Positions 18,691-26,281 of a DNA stretch of 64,000 nt are shown here, in pieces. The translations under genes and the position numbers were made by a program. Source of the stretch: Algihabitans albus. GTDB lineage: Bacteria > Pseudomonadota > Alphaproteobacteria > Kiloniellales > DSM-21159. The stretch lies in assembly GCF_003572205.1 (NCBI RefSeq), contig NZ_QXNY01000003.1:62001-126000 (forward strand), written 5' to 3'. Each line of letters begins with the position of its first letter. The stretch's first letter is position 1. A model generated the notes under the pieces. It worked only from the letters and a program-made list of their open reading frames with translations. It was not told the origin of the DNA and ran no database searches.

Positions 18691-18774
18691 CCTCCGCCTG
18701 CAAACGTCAAGCGGGTCGCCAGAGGTCCCGAGCATTCGACGGCTTCGCTTTCCCGCGCTGGGGGAGGAACCGAG

Positions 18775-19857
18775 ATGCACGTCGCAAACCGCCGCCGCTT
18801 TCTCGCCTTTGCAACCGGCGCCACAGCCGCCGCCAGCTTGTCTGCCCCAGCGATCGCAAGGGAGCGCCGGATTTGGCGCCTGGCCACATCTTGGCCGAGG
18901 AACGCACCCGGACCCGGCACCACAGCCGCCCGCCTGGCCGAACGGATCACCGCACTGTCGAGTGGCCGTCTGACGGTGGAGCTGCATGCGGCCGGCGAGC
19001 TGGTACCGGCCCTGGAAGTCTTCGACGCGGTCTCCGCAGGCACAGTCGAGATGGGGCACTCGGCAGCCCTCTTCTGGTCCGGAAAGATGCCCTCCGCGCC
19101 CTATTTCACGGCGGTGCCCTTCGGACTGATGCCGGAGGGACACGACGCCTGGCTGACAGCCGGTGGCGGCCAGGCGCTCTGGGACGAGCTTTACGGAACC
19201 TTCGGTGTGAAGCCCTTCGCCGCCGGCAACTCCGGCATCCAGATGGGAGGCTGGTATCGGCGGCGGATCGAGAAACTGGAAGACATGAAAGGCCTACGGC
19301 TGCGCATGCCGGGGCTGGGCGGCGAAGTGCTGCGCCGGCTGGGTGCCGCGCCCGTGACCCTGCCGCCGGGCGAAATCTTCGGCGCGCTTTCGACAGGTGC
19401 AATCGACGGCGCCGAGTTCCTGGGACCCTGGCAGGACCGCGCGCTCGGCCTTCAGCGGGCGGCGACCTTCTATCTCTGGCCCGGCTGGCATGAACCGAAC
19501 GGCAGTGCCGAAGCCCTGATCTCGGCAAAGGCCTATGCCGACCTGCCCAGCGATCTGCAGCAGCTCGTCACGGCCTGCTGCGAAGTGGAAAACCGACGAG
19601 GCCCAGCCGAAGCCGAATGGCGCAACGCCGCAGCGCTCGCACAGTTCGAAGAAGAGGGCACCGTCACTCTGCACCCTTGGCCGACCGAGGTGCTGCGGGC
19701 CGCGCGCCTGGAAAGCGAAGCCGTGCTGGCGGAGCTGGCGGAAACAAGCGCGCTCGACCGACGCATCCGAGACTCCTACTCCGCGGCCAAGACCCTCTTT
19801 CTACACTGGGGACGGGTCGGACGGCATGCGCTGCTGAGCGCCCAGATCGACGCCTGA
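18775..19857 (+). CDS. TRAP-type substrate-binding protein under TPP control
   Basis: 360 residues. The N-terminus HVANRRRFLAFATGATAAA is a twin-arginine signal, so the protein should reach the periplasm folded. The mature part starts WRLATSWPRNAPGPG and contains GRLTVELHAAGELVPALEVF, LRMPGLGGEVLRRLGA and DGAEFLGPWQD...YLWPGWHEPN. These are features of the DctP-family branch that includes the 2-oxo-acid-binding TakP. TRAP receptors need DctQ and DctM membrane partners, and neither is nearby. Placement behind the TPP riboswitch and immediately before thiM suggests, by inference, that it captures a thiamin precursor such as hydroxyethylthiazole or a thiamin breakdown product. The ribosome binding site GGGGGAGGA precedes ATG 18775. 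Confidence 0.88.
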   Translation: MHVANRRRFLAFATGATAAASLSAPAIARERRIWRLATSWPRNAPGPGTTAARLAERITALSSGRLTVELHAAGELVPALEVFDAVSAGTVEMGHSAALFWSGKMPSAPYFTAVPFGLMPEGHDAWLTAGGGQALWDELYGTFGVKPFAAGNSGIQMGGWYRRRIEKLEDMKGLRLRMPGLGGEVLRRLGAAPVTLPPGEIFGALSTGAIDGAEFLGPWQDRALGLQRAATFYLWPGWHEPNGSAEALISAKAYADLPSDLQQLVTACCEVENRRGPAEAEWRNAAALAQFEEEGTVTLHPWPTEVLRAARLESEAVLAELAETSALDRRIRDSYSAAKTLFLHWGRVGRHALLSAQIDA

Positions 19858-19889
19858 ACCCCGCTTTGACCCATCGAGAGGAGATCTCC

Positions 19890-20696
19890 ATGACCCTCGC
19901 CGCCACCCTCGACCAACCGTCCAAAACCCTGCATGCCCTGCGCGAGCAAAGGCCTCTGGTCCAGAACATCACCAATTTCGTCGCCATGGACCTGGCAGCC
20001 AACACTCTGCTAGCGGTCGGCGCGTCGCCGGCCATGGTACATGCGCCCCAGGAGGCGGCAGAGTTCGCAGCCCTTGCCGGTGCCCTGACCGTCAATCTGG
20101 GAACCATGGAAGCCCATTGGGTCGAGTCCGCCGAAGCTGCCGCCAAGGCAGCCGCCGCCGCGGGGCGGCCCTGGGTGCTGGACCCCGTCGCGGTCGGCGC
20201 AACCGGCTTCAGACGCGGCAACGCCGCACGCCTGCTGGCCTGTAAGCCGACGGTGGTGCGCGGCAACGCGTCGGAGATCATGACACTTGCGGGCCTCAGC
20301 GGGGCGGAAGGCAAGGGCGTCGATTCGACCGTGGGGTCGGAGTCGGCGGTCGAGGCGTCGCAGCGTCTGGCGCAAAGCTGCGGGGCCGTGGTGGTGGTGA
20401 CCGGAGCCCTGGATCACGTCAGCGACGGCACCCGCCAGGCCACCTGCGCCAACAGCCACGAAATGATGACGAGGATCACCGCCAGCGGCTGCGCCTTGAC
20501 AGCTCTGACCGGTGCCTGCCTGGCCGTCGAGCCAGAGCCCCTGGCGGCGGCGCTGCATGCCCTGGCGATCTACGGCGTCGCGGCGGAGCGCGCCGCAGCG
20601 CGCTCGCGCGGCCCGGGTAGCTTGCGCGTCAATCTTCTCGACGAGCTCTATCTGCTCGACGGCGGCGACCTCGACCGAGCCGCGAGGCTCGGATGA
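19890..20696 (+). CDS. thiM: Hydroxyethylthiazole kinase ThiM
   Basis: Phosphorylates the 4-methyl-5-(2-hydroxyethyl)thiazole moiety so that salvaged thiazole can enter thiamin phosphate synthesis. The 268-residue product has VQNITNFVAMDLAANTLLAVGASPAM, listed here in parts (VQNITNFVAM; NTLLAVGASPAM), which is the diagnostic start, and WVLDPVAVGATGFR, PTVVRGNASEIMTL and the phosphate-binding, catalytic-Cys motif ITASGCALTALTGA. ATG 19890 has GAGAGGAGA upstream. It follows the TRAP receptor by 32 bp and overlaps thiE by 4 bp, forming one TPP-regulated unit dedicated to salvage rather than de novo synthesis. Confidence 0.97.
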   Translation: MTLAATLDQPSKTLHALREQRPLVQNITNFVAMDLAANTLLAVGASPAMVHAPQEAAEFAALAGALTVNLGTMEAHWVESAEAAAKAAAAAGRPWVLDPVAVGATGFRRGNAARLLACKPTVVRGNASEIMTLAGLSGAEGKGVDSTVGSESAVEASQRLAQSCGAVVVVTGALDHVSDGTRQATCANSHEMMTRITASGCALTALTGACLAVEPEPLAAALHALAIYGVAAERAAARSRGPGSLRVNLLDELYLLDGGDLDRAARLG

Positions 20697-21364
20697 GCGC
20701 GCGCCAGACCCTCGACCTCTCGGTCTACCTGGTGCTGGGCCGCAGCGACTGCCGCCGTCACGGTTTGGAGGAGGTCGTCGCTCGCGCCCTGGCCGGCGGC
20801 GCCACCCTGGTTCAGTTGCGTGAGAAAGAATTGCCGGCGCACGACTATCTGGAGCTGGCCCGAAGCCTTCTGCCGCTGCTCGAGAAGGCCGGCGTTCCGC
20901 TGATGATCAACGACCGGGTCGAGGAGGCCGTCGTTCTGGGCGCTGCCGAGGGCAAGGTCGGGCTGCACGTCGGCCAGGGCGACCAGCCGGCCCTCGAAGT
21001 CCGCGCGCGGGTCGGTCACCGCCCCTTCCTCGGCCTTTCCGTACGCCGTCCCGAGGAAGCGATGGCCGCCCCGGTGGAAGCAGTCGATCACTTGGGTGTG
21101 GGGCCGGTTTACGCCACCACGACCAAAGCGAACGCAGCCGCGCCGATCGGACCGGCAGGCGTCGCCGCCGTGCGCGCCGTAACCGCATTACCGCTGGTCG
21201 GCATCGGCGGCATTACGATCGACCGGGCACCCGAGGTCATCGCCGCCGGCGCACAGGGTGTGGCCGTGGTCTCGGCCATTACCGGCAGCGATGATCCCGA
21301 GGCGGCCACCGCACGGCTTGCCCGCGCCGTGGCCGACAGCAAACGTCTGCGGCGGAGGTCTTGA
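20693..21364 (+). CDS. thiE: Thiamine-phosphate synthase ThiE
   Basis: Joins hydroxymethylpyrimidine diphosphate and thiazole phosphate to give thiamin monophosphate. This 223-residue TIM-barrel protein shows GGATLVQLREKELP (the pyrophosphate-binding Arg-Glu-Lys), MINDRVEEAVVLGA, GKVGLHVGQGD, GPVYATTTKANA and LVGIGGITIDRAPEVIAAGA, all standard ThiE motifs. LHVGQGD differs slightly from the usual HLGQ(E/D)D. Its ATG overlaps the thiM stop (ATGA), indicating coupled translation. It is the last gene of the riboswitch operon. No terminator hairpin with a U-run is evident after the stop. Confidence 0.95.
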   Translation: MSARQTLDLSVYLVLGRSDCRRHGLEEVVARALAGGATLVQLREKELPAHDYLELARSLLPLLEKAGVPLMINDRVEEAVVLGAAEGKVGLHVGQGDQPALEVRARVGHRPFLGLSVRRPEEAMAAPVEAVDHLGVGPVYATTTKANAAAPIGPAGVAAVRAVTALPLVGIGGITIDRAPEVIAAGAQGVAVVSAITGSDDPEAATARLARAVADSKRLRRRS

Positions 21365-21773
21365 AGGACCCGCGGCTAAGGAAATTTAGAGACTCCCGGC
21401 TCACTCACGCCTTTTGCAACGAACGAACCACGATCGTCTCAAAAGACCGTCGCCCAAGACGAAGAGGTGATACGGGGCGGCTCCGACGCGCAGTAGAACA
21501 AGTGCCAGACTGAGGCGTGCGCCAAGGCCATGCGGCCGCCTCGGCGATAGCTCCTAGAAGACCGGCAACGTACCTGGGTTACCGCCGCCGAAGGGCGATG
21601 GCCGCAAGCGTGATGACGGTCGAATAGTTCCTTCGGTCTTATAGAACCGGGTTCCGTCGCATCGACTCGCCCAAGCCTTGAGACGCAGCACCCGAGGAGT
21701 TGGCGCTGAGCGCAGAGAGGCATGCGATCAACGTCGCCGCCAGGCGTCGCGGGCGCGGCGGAGGCGCCCGTCA
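21365..21773. other. Non-coding gap of about 410 bp
   Basis: The stretch lies between the convergent stops of thiE and the VOC gene. Reading frames on either strand are short or of non-coding composition, and I found no tRNA, repeat pair or U-tailed hairpin. A minus-strand frame beginning at the VOC stop (TGATG overlap, 21774 down to 21439) encodes 111 residues of low-complexity, Arg/Ser-rich text and was not accepted as a gene. It may be decayed sequence. Confidence 0.5.
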
Positions 21774-22172
21774 TCAGCGCTCGGTCTTCGGCGCGTAGCT
21801 GACGACTTCGAATTCGATGCCGTCGGCGTCGCGGAAATAGAACCGGCGGCCGGGGTCGTAGTCGTCATAGCCATAGGTCGCGTAGCCGGCCTGCTTTACC
21901 CGCCCCTCGACTGCATCCAGGTTGGCGACGACGACGCCGATATGGTTGAGGCCGCCTTTGGCGTGGTAGCTGGAGGCGATGGTCTCCGGAGGCCGGCCGT
22001 TGGCATAAACGGCGAGGTAGGCGTCGTCGGTGCCGACATGAATTGTCTGGCCGCCCATGGTCGAAGGACCCTGCCAGCGGATCTTCCAGTCGAAGAACCG
22101 GCAGACCATCTCCGCGGTTTTCTGCGGGTCGCTGACGGTGACGTTGACGTGTTCCAGGGTGGCGTTCTGCAT
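21774..22172 (-). CDS. VOC-family (glyoxalase/bleomycin-resistance fold) protein
   Basis: 132 residues forming the paired beta-alpha-beta-beta-beta modules of vicinal-oxygen-chelate proteins. The first metal-ligand His is in NATLEHVNVTVSDPQKTA, the second His in GGLNHIGVVVANLD, and the C-terminal Glu in FYFRDADGIEFEVVSY, so three of the usual four ligands are evident. Members act as lyases, dioxygenases, isomerases or drug-sequestering proteins; the substrate is unknown. It is divergent from soxR, with a SoxR box and 19-bp-spaced promoter elements between them. This predicts induction by redox-cycling compounds. Confidence 0.88.
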   Translation of the reverse strand: MQNATLEHVNVTVSDPQKTAEMVCRFFDWKIRWQGPSTMGGQTIHVGTDDAYLAVYANGRPPETIASSYHAKGGLNHIGVVVANLDAVEGRVKQAGYATYGYDDYDPGRRFYFRDADGIEFEVVSYAPKTER

Positions 22173-22217
22173 CGGTCCGTTCCTCCGGTTGAAGTCAACT
22201 CAGCTCTTGATTTGCGA

Positions 22218-22248
22218 ACGATAATTCCTCAACTTAACTTGAGATCAA
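22218..22248 (-). promoter_or_regulatory. SoxR box inside a 19-bp-spaced promoter of the VOC gene
   Basis: Positions 22227-22244 read CCTCAACTTAACTTGAGA, matching 16 of 18 bases of the SoxR operator CCTCAAGTTAACTTGAGG. On the minus strand a -35-like TTGATC (22248-22243) and a -10-like TATCGT (22223-22218) flank it with a 19-bp spacer. That over-long spacing is the hallmark of promoters that MerR-family activators such as SoxR open by bending DNA. The elements point toward the VOC gene. Confidence 0.85.
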
Positions 22249-22279
22249 GGAATTTTGCGGACGTGTCATGGAGGCGGAA

Positions 22280-22744
22280 ATGCGGGCGGATGACCGGCTA
22301 TCGATCGGCGATCTGGCCCGCCGGACCGGTCTGTCGGTGTCGGCGATTCGGTTCTACGAGACAAGGGGACTGGTGACACCGATGCGCAACGCCGGCGGAC
22401 AGCGGCGGTTTCTCCGGGCGGACGTGCGGCGGCTGTCGTTCGTGCTGATCGCCCAACAGCTCGGCTTCTCGATCGACCAGATCCACCGGCAACTCAACCG
22501 CTTGCCGGAGGGGCGCACGCCGACGGCCAAGGATTGGGCGCGGATCAGCCGCTCGTTCCGCCAGGAACTGGACGAACGGATCGATGCTCTGACTCGACTG
22601 CGCGACAACCTCGACGGTTGCATCGGTTGCGGCTGCCTGTCCTTGCGGAAATGCGCCCTGTACAATCCACTCGACCGCGCCGGCCGCCGAGGCTCGGGTC
22701 CCCGATACCTGATGGGCGACGACTGGAATCCCGACGCGGCCTAG
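22280..22744 (+). CDS. soxR: Redox-sensing transcriptional activator SoxR
   Basis: MerR-family regulator of 154 residues. The winged helix-turn-helix is LSIGDLARRTGLSVSAIRFYE followed by GLVTPMRNAGGQRRF, shown here in parts under 21 residues each (LSIGDLARRTGLSVSAIRFY). The dimerisation helix comes next, and then the [2Fe-2S]-binding CIGCGCLSLRKC, the exact CX2CXCX5C of SoxR. Oxidation of the cluster by redox-cycling drugs or nitric oxide switches on target promoters. ATG 22280 has GGAGG five bases upstream; ATG 22268 is an alternative. It is divergent from the VOC gene and shares the SoxR box with it. SoxS is absent, as expected outside enterics. Confidence 0.96.
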   Translation: MRADDRLSIGDLARRTGLSVSAIRFYETRGLVTPMRNAGGQRRFLRADVRRLSFVLIAQQLGFSIDQIHRQLNRLPEGRTPTAKDWARISRSFRQELDERIDALTRLRDNLDGCIGCGCLSLRKCALYNPLDRAGRRGSGPRYLMGDDWNPDAA

Positions 22745-22774
22745 GTTAGCGCGGCGCGGAACCAAATCGAGTCC

Positions 22775-23812
22775 TCAGAGATAGCGCGACGGAGCCCTGT
22801 AGCTGCTGGCCTGTCCAACCAAGCTGCGCGGGCCAGCGAGCCAACCTTCGGCGGCGTCGCGGCCAAGATCGCGCAGGTAGGTCAGAAAGCGCCAGTCGGC
22901 GTTGAGCCGGCTGGAGGCGCTCAATTGGCCGAGCACCTGGGGCTCGGCGATGCCGTGCAGGCGCACCTCGGGATGGGTGGCGGCCAGCCATTCCAGCTCG
23001 GCCAGCAGGCCGCCCGCCCCCGACAAGCTGTTGAGACGGTCGAAGATCTCTTGCGGACTGGTCAGCGTACCCGGCTGCTCGAGCCCGTCCAGTTCGACCA
23101 GCAGCAGATCGTCCGGTGCCGTCTCGTCCGCGAGCAAGGGGCGCAAAGGAGGGTTGGCCAGATAGGCGCCATCCCAATAGGGCTCCCCCTCGATTTCGAC
23201 CGCCTTGTTGAGGAACGGCAGGCAAGTCGAAGCGATCACGGCGTCCAGGGTGATCTGACGTGGTCCGAAGACCCGAATCCGCCCGCGGCGCACGTTGGTG
23301 GCAGCGATGTGTACCTGCACTTCGGCGCAGTCCCGAACGATCGCAAAATCGATGGTCTGGCGCAGCACCTCGCGCAGGGGATTGAGATCGAAAGCCTTGA
23401 ACTGATAGGGCGAAAACAGTCGGCTGAGGGTGTCCATCCAACGGTAGCCAGGCGAAAAGTCGAGGCCACCCGGCCGCAACAGGCGGTCGATGGGGCTCGG
23501 CTGCAGGGGCGAGAATGCCGCTAGCGCCGCCGTACGCTCCCAAACCTCGGCCAGCTTGCCGCGGGCACCGGCACGGCCGCCCTCGGCGAAGCCTTGAGCC
23601 AAGGCGACCGCATTGACCGCCCCGGCGCTGGCACCGCTGACTCTGGGGAAGCTGAGGCTTTCCTCTTCCAACAGGCGATCCAGCACGCCCCAGGCAAAGG
23701 CGCCGTAGGCACCGCCGCCAGGCAGAGCCAGACCGAGCGGCGTTACAGCGGCGGCCGGACGCTCCTCGAGGATGACGGTCGTGCCTGCCCGCCGGCTTCC
23801 GTTACGCGGCAT
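22775..23812 (-). CDS. Patatin-like phospholipase family protein
   Basis: About 345 residues. The oxyanion-hole region is LGLALPGGGAYGAFAWGVL, the nucleophile elbow is VSGASAGAVNA (GxSxG, Ser in GASAG), and the dyad Asp lies in YWDGAYLANPPL (DGA). This catalytic dyad defines patatin-type lipid acyl hydrolases. No signal peptide is seen, so it is probably cytoplasmic or peripheral. The substrate is unknown; bacterial relatives hydrolyse phospholipids or poly-3-hydroxybutyrate. The frame extends upstream to 24175, but that part overlaps the divergent hydratase gene, so ATG 23812 is preferred. Confidence 0.9.
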   Translation of the reverse strand: MPRNGSRRAGTTVILEERPAAAVTPLGLALPGGGAYGAFAWGVLDRLLEEESLSFPRVSGASAGAVNAVALAQGFAEGGRAGARGKLAEVWERTAALAAFSPLQPSPIDRLLRPGGLDFSPGYRWMDTLSRLFSPYQFKAFDLNPLREVLRQTIDFAIVRDCAEVQVHIAATNVRRGRIRVFGPRQITLDAVIASTCLPFLNKAVEIEGEPYWDGAYLANPPLRPLLADETAPDDLLLVELDGLEQPGTLTSPQEIFDRLNSLSGAGGLLAELEWLAATHPEVRLHGIAEPQVLGQLSASSRLNADWRFLTYLRDLGRDAAEGWLAGPRSLVGQASSYRAPSRYL

Positions 23813-23906
23813 CCGGTGTATGCTCCATCCAGCTTTCGAAGAAACCCCGCGCCCATGTCGCATTGCACATCGGCGTGTGGCAAGCCGAATGAAGGAGCAG
23901 ACCCGG

Positions 23907-24755
23907 ATGTCCCAGGCCGAGACTCTCGTCACCGACACAGCAACCGGGCCAGCCCGGCCAACCCCCGAGGGCGCGGCCGACGACTCACTGCTGCTGCGAC
24001 GCGAGGGACCGGTCGCCACGATCATCCTGAATCGCCCGGAACGCCGCAACGCGCTGAACCACGCCGCCTGGACACGCTTGGGCGCAACAGTGACGGCGCT
24101 GAATGCGGATACCGACCTGCGCTGCATCGTGGTGCGCGGCGCGGGCGGCGAAGCCTTTGCGGCCGGCGCCGACATCTCCGAATTCGAGGAACGACGCCAC
24201 GACGCTGCCTCGGCCCGCAGCTACGCCGATAACATGCATGCTGCGCTGGAAGGGCTTATGCACTCGCCCCACAGCACTCTGGCGGCGATCGAAGGCGCTT
24301 GCGTCGGCGGCGGGCTGGAACTGGCGCTCTGCTGCGACCTGCGCCTCTGCGCCGAGGGCAGCCGTTTCGGCATCCCGATCGCCCGCCTGGGCCATGTGTT
24401 GCCCTGGGAGGGTATGATTCCGCTGGTTCAGCTCTCCAGCCGCGCCGTCGCGTTGGAGCTGCTGCTGGAAGGCCGAATCTTCGAGGCTGAGGAAGCTTAC
24501 GTGAAAGGCTTGGTCAATCGGGTGGTGACCCCAGAGGCTTTCGAAGCGGAGGTCGCGGCAACGACCAAACGCCTCGCCGCCGCGGCACCTCTGGCCGCCC
24601 GGGCGCACAAGCTGCACGCGGCCCGCGCACTCGACCCGCAGCCCTTGAGCGAAGCGGAATATGCCAGCGCCTTCGCGGTCTGCGACAGTGCCGACTACCG
24701 CGAGGGCGTCGAGGCTTTCCTGGAGAAGCGCAAACCGGTTTTTCGCGGGAAGTGA
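23907..24755 (+). CDS. Enoyl-CoA hydratase/isomerase family protein
   Basis: 282-residue crotonase-fold protein. The first oxyanion strand region is ATIILNRPERRNALNHAAW. AFAAGADISEFEE follows (the conserved A-G-A-D-I), and the second is IEGACVGGGLELALCCDLR. At the position of the second catalytic Glu (Glu164 of rat hydratase) the sequence reads HVLPWEGMIPL, which does not align cleanly. It could be a hydratase, isomerase or dehydrogenase-type crotonase acting in beta-oxidation or side pathways. A 25-residue variable N-terminal extension precedes the fold. ATG 23907 has GAAGGAG upstream. It is divergent from the patatin gene. Confidence 0.88.
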   Translation: MSQAETLVTDTATGPARPTPEGAADDSLLLRREGPVATIILNRPERRNALNHAAWTRLGATVTALNADTDLRCIVVRGAGGEAFAAGADISEFEERRHDAASARSYADNMHAALEGLMHSPHSTLAAIEGACVGGGLELALCCDLRLCAEGSRFGIPIARLGHVLPWEGMIPLVQLSSRAVALELLLEGRIFEAEEAYVKGLVNRVVTPEAFEAEVAATTKRLAAAAPLAARAHKLHAARALDPQPLSEAEYASAFAVCDSADYREGVEAFLEKRKPVFRGK

Positions 24756-24809
24756 CGAGTCACGGGGAGTGCTGGAGAAGCGTCCCGACGACCCCTTTCA
24801 AACACCTTC

Positions 24810-25265
24810 CTAAGCCGGCTCGCCGTCGGGACCTTCCGAACCGCGGCGGTACTTGAAGACTCCATCGCCCTGACCAATCAGCTTGCCGGCCTCGTCCCGC
24901 ACCTCGCAGCTGGAGAAGAACAGGCTGCGTCCTCCTCCGGTCTTACGGCCGGTGGCGGTTACGATTCGGCCTTCCAGGCCCGGCGCAATGAACTGGCAGG
25001 TGAGCTGCAGGGTCAAGGCGCGGCGCACGCGCCCCGGCGTTGGACAATAGCAGCCGCTGTAGCCGCTGGCCGTATCGATCAATGTGGTCAGCGCTCCGCC
25101 ATGCATTACGCCGCTGCGGTTCATATGCCGACCGTCGAGCGTCAACTGAACCTGTGCCTCCGTCTCGCTCCAATAGATCAGGCGGTAACCGACAAGATCG
25201 GCAAATCCATTGGTTTCGATAGGGTCGAGAGGAAGATTTTGGAGGTCGCTGGTAAGATCGGTCAT
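24810..25265 (-). CDS. PaaI-family hotdog thioesterase
   Basis: 151 residues of the acyl-CoA thioesterase 4HBT/PaaI family. The diagnostic stretch is MNRSGVMHGGALTTLIDTASGYSG, seen here as RSGVMHGGALTTLIDTA, in which the HGG loop binds CoA and the Asp provides catalysis. LTCQFIAPGLEGRIVTATG and VRDEAGKLIGQGDGVFKYR are typical later strands. It hydrolyses an acyl- or aryl-CoA, freeing CoA; the substrate is unknown. ATG 25265 is used; an in-frame TTG at 25274 is less likely. It is divergent from the SOS cassette. Confidence 0.9.
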   Translation of the reverse strand: MTDLTSDLQNLPLDPIETNGFADLVGYRLIYWSETEAQVQLTLDGRHMNRSGVMHGGALTTLIDTASGYSGCYCPTPGRVRRALTLQLTCQFIAPGLEGRIVTATGRKTGGGRSLFFSSCEVRDEAGKLIGQGDGVFKYRRGSEGPDGEPA

Positions 25266-25366
25266 GACCGGCAAGCTGCCGTGCAGACCTGCGCTTGTCC
25301 AGATCTTGCGGAGATCTCGCCCAATTGACCGCGGTGCGGGCTTGACCTGGCGCGGGGATCGGAATA

Positions 25367-25398
25367 GAACAAAAAGGCAACAAGAACACTACAAGAAC
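25367..25398 (+). promoter_or_regulatory. LexA (SOS) box of the imuA operon
   Basis: GAACACTACAAGAAC at 25384-25398 is a perfect GAAC-N7-GAAC direct repeat, the alphaproteobacterial LexA operator (GTTC-N7-GTTC on the other strand). A third GAAC at 25367-25370 lies just upstream. The box is 40 bp before the imuA ATG, where it would cover the promoter. It predicts induction of the whole cassette by DNA damage. Confidence 0.88.
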
Positions 25399-25438
25399 AT
25401 CTGCCGTGCAACGCCCACCCTCTGACGGACTGCGGATC

Positions 25439-26281
25439 ATGACCGTCGCGACTCTCGATCCTAAAAGCCGCCCTGTGCAAGATCAAACAGATCATGGCCA
25501 GGCAGACCAAAGCCAGACAAGCCACGGTCTGGCAGGCCGCCGCCATCGTCTGGAGAAACTACGCCACCGGATCCGGGTTCTGGAGCGGGGAAACACCGGA
25601 CCATCGCACAGGGTGGCGCCTCTCGGCGTGGCAGCCTTGGACGAGCGGCTGCCGGGCGGTGGGCTGGCGACGACCGGACTGCACGAGATCCTGCCTGCCC
25701 GCAGGGAATGGGACGAGGGCGCCGCCTTGGGCTTCGCACTGGTCTTGCTCGGTCGGCTGACCGCCCGGCGCGACGGAGCGATCCTCTGGGCGACCCGGCA
25801 GGCCGATCTCTACGCCCCGACGCTGAGCGATTTCGGTGTCGCCGCCGAACGGCTTTTGCTGACGCGTACGGGCGGCGATGGGGAAACGCTCTGGGCTCTC
25901 GAGGAAGGATTGCGCTGCCCCGATCTGGCCGCCGTGGTCGGCGAAGTCAGCGAGCTTGATGCAACGGCCGCACGTCGCCTGCAATTGGCTGCCGAGATGA
26001 TCCAGCGTCCTTGCCTGCTGCTGCAACGCCAGCGTTTGGCGCCGCGCCGCGCCACCGCGGCCAGCCCCGCCCTGACCCGCTGGCGGGTCGAAGCACGGGC
26101 TGGCGATCCAAGCCTGCCGAAGGGTCTGGTCGGCAACCCGGTCTGGCGCGTCGAGCTGCTGCGCTGCCGCGGCGGGCAGCCCGCCGTCTTCGAAGTGGAG
26201 TGGGACCATGCGACGAGTGATTTCGCTTTGGCTGCCGAGCTTTGCGATTCAACGACGGCAACGTTTGGCTACGGCGCCTGA
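25439..26281 (+). CDS. imuA: ImuA-family SOS mutagenesis protein
   Basis: 280 residues. ImuA proteins are RecA-fold relatives that act with ImuB and DnaE2 in damage-induced mutagenesis. Recognisable stretches are VAALDERLPGGGLATTGLHEI and GAALGFALVLLGRLTARRDGA, given here in parts (LDERLPGGGLATTGLHEI), plus ILWATRQADLYAPTL and CPDLAAVVGEVSELDATAAR. The Walker motifs of RecA are largely absent. The first ~50 residues are Gln/His/Asp-rich and poorly conserved. ATG 25439 is chosen; an in-frame GTG at 25406 would start inside the gap after the LexA box. It overlaps imuB by 74 bp in another frame. Confidence 0.9.
   Translation: MTVATLDPKSRPVQDQTDHGQADQSQTSHGLAGRRHRLEKLRHRIRVLERGNTGPSHRVAPLGVAALDERLPGGGLATTGLHEILPARREWDEGAALGFALVLLGRLTARRDGAILWATRQADLYAPTLSDFGVAAERLLLTRTGGDGETLWALEEGLRCPDLAAVVGEVSELDATAARRLQLAAEMIQRPCLLLQRQRLAPRRATAASPALTRWRVEARAGDPSLPKGLVGNPVWRVELLRCRGGQPAVFEVEWDHATSDFALAAELCDSTTATFGYGA

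Noticed and set aside
21439-21774. Possible small gene directly after the VOC gene with a TGATG overlap
   Set aside because: The 111-residue product is rich in Arg and Ser with no hydrophobic or conserved pattern and no ribosome binding site; it looks non-coding.
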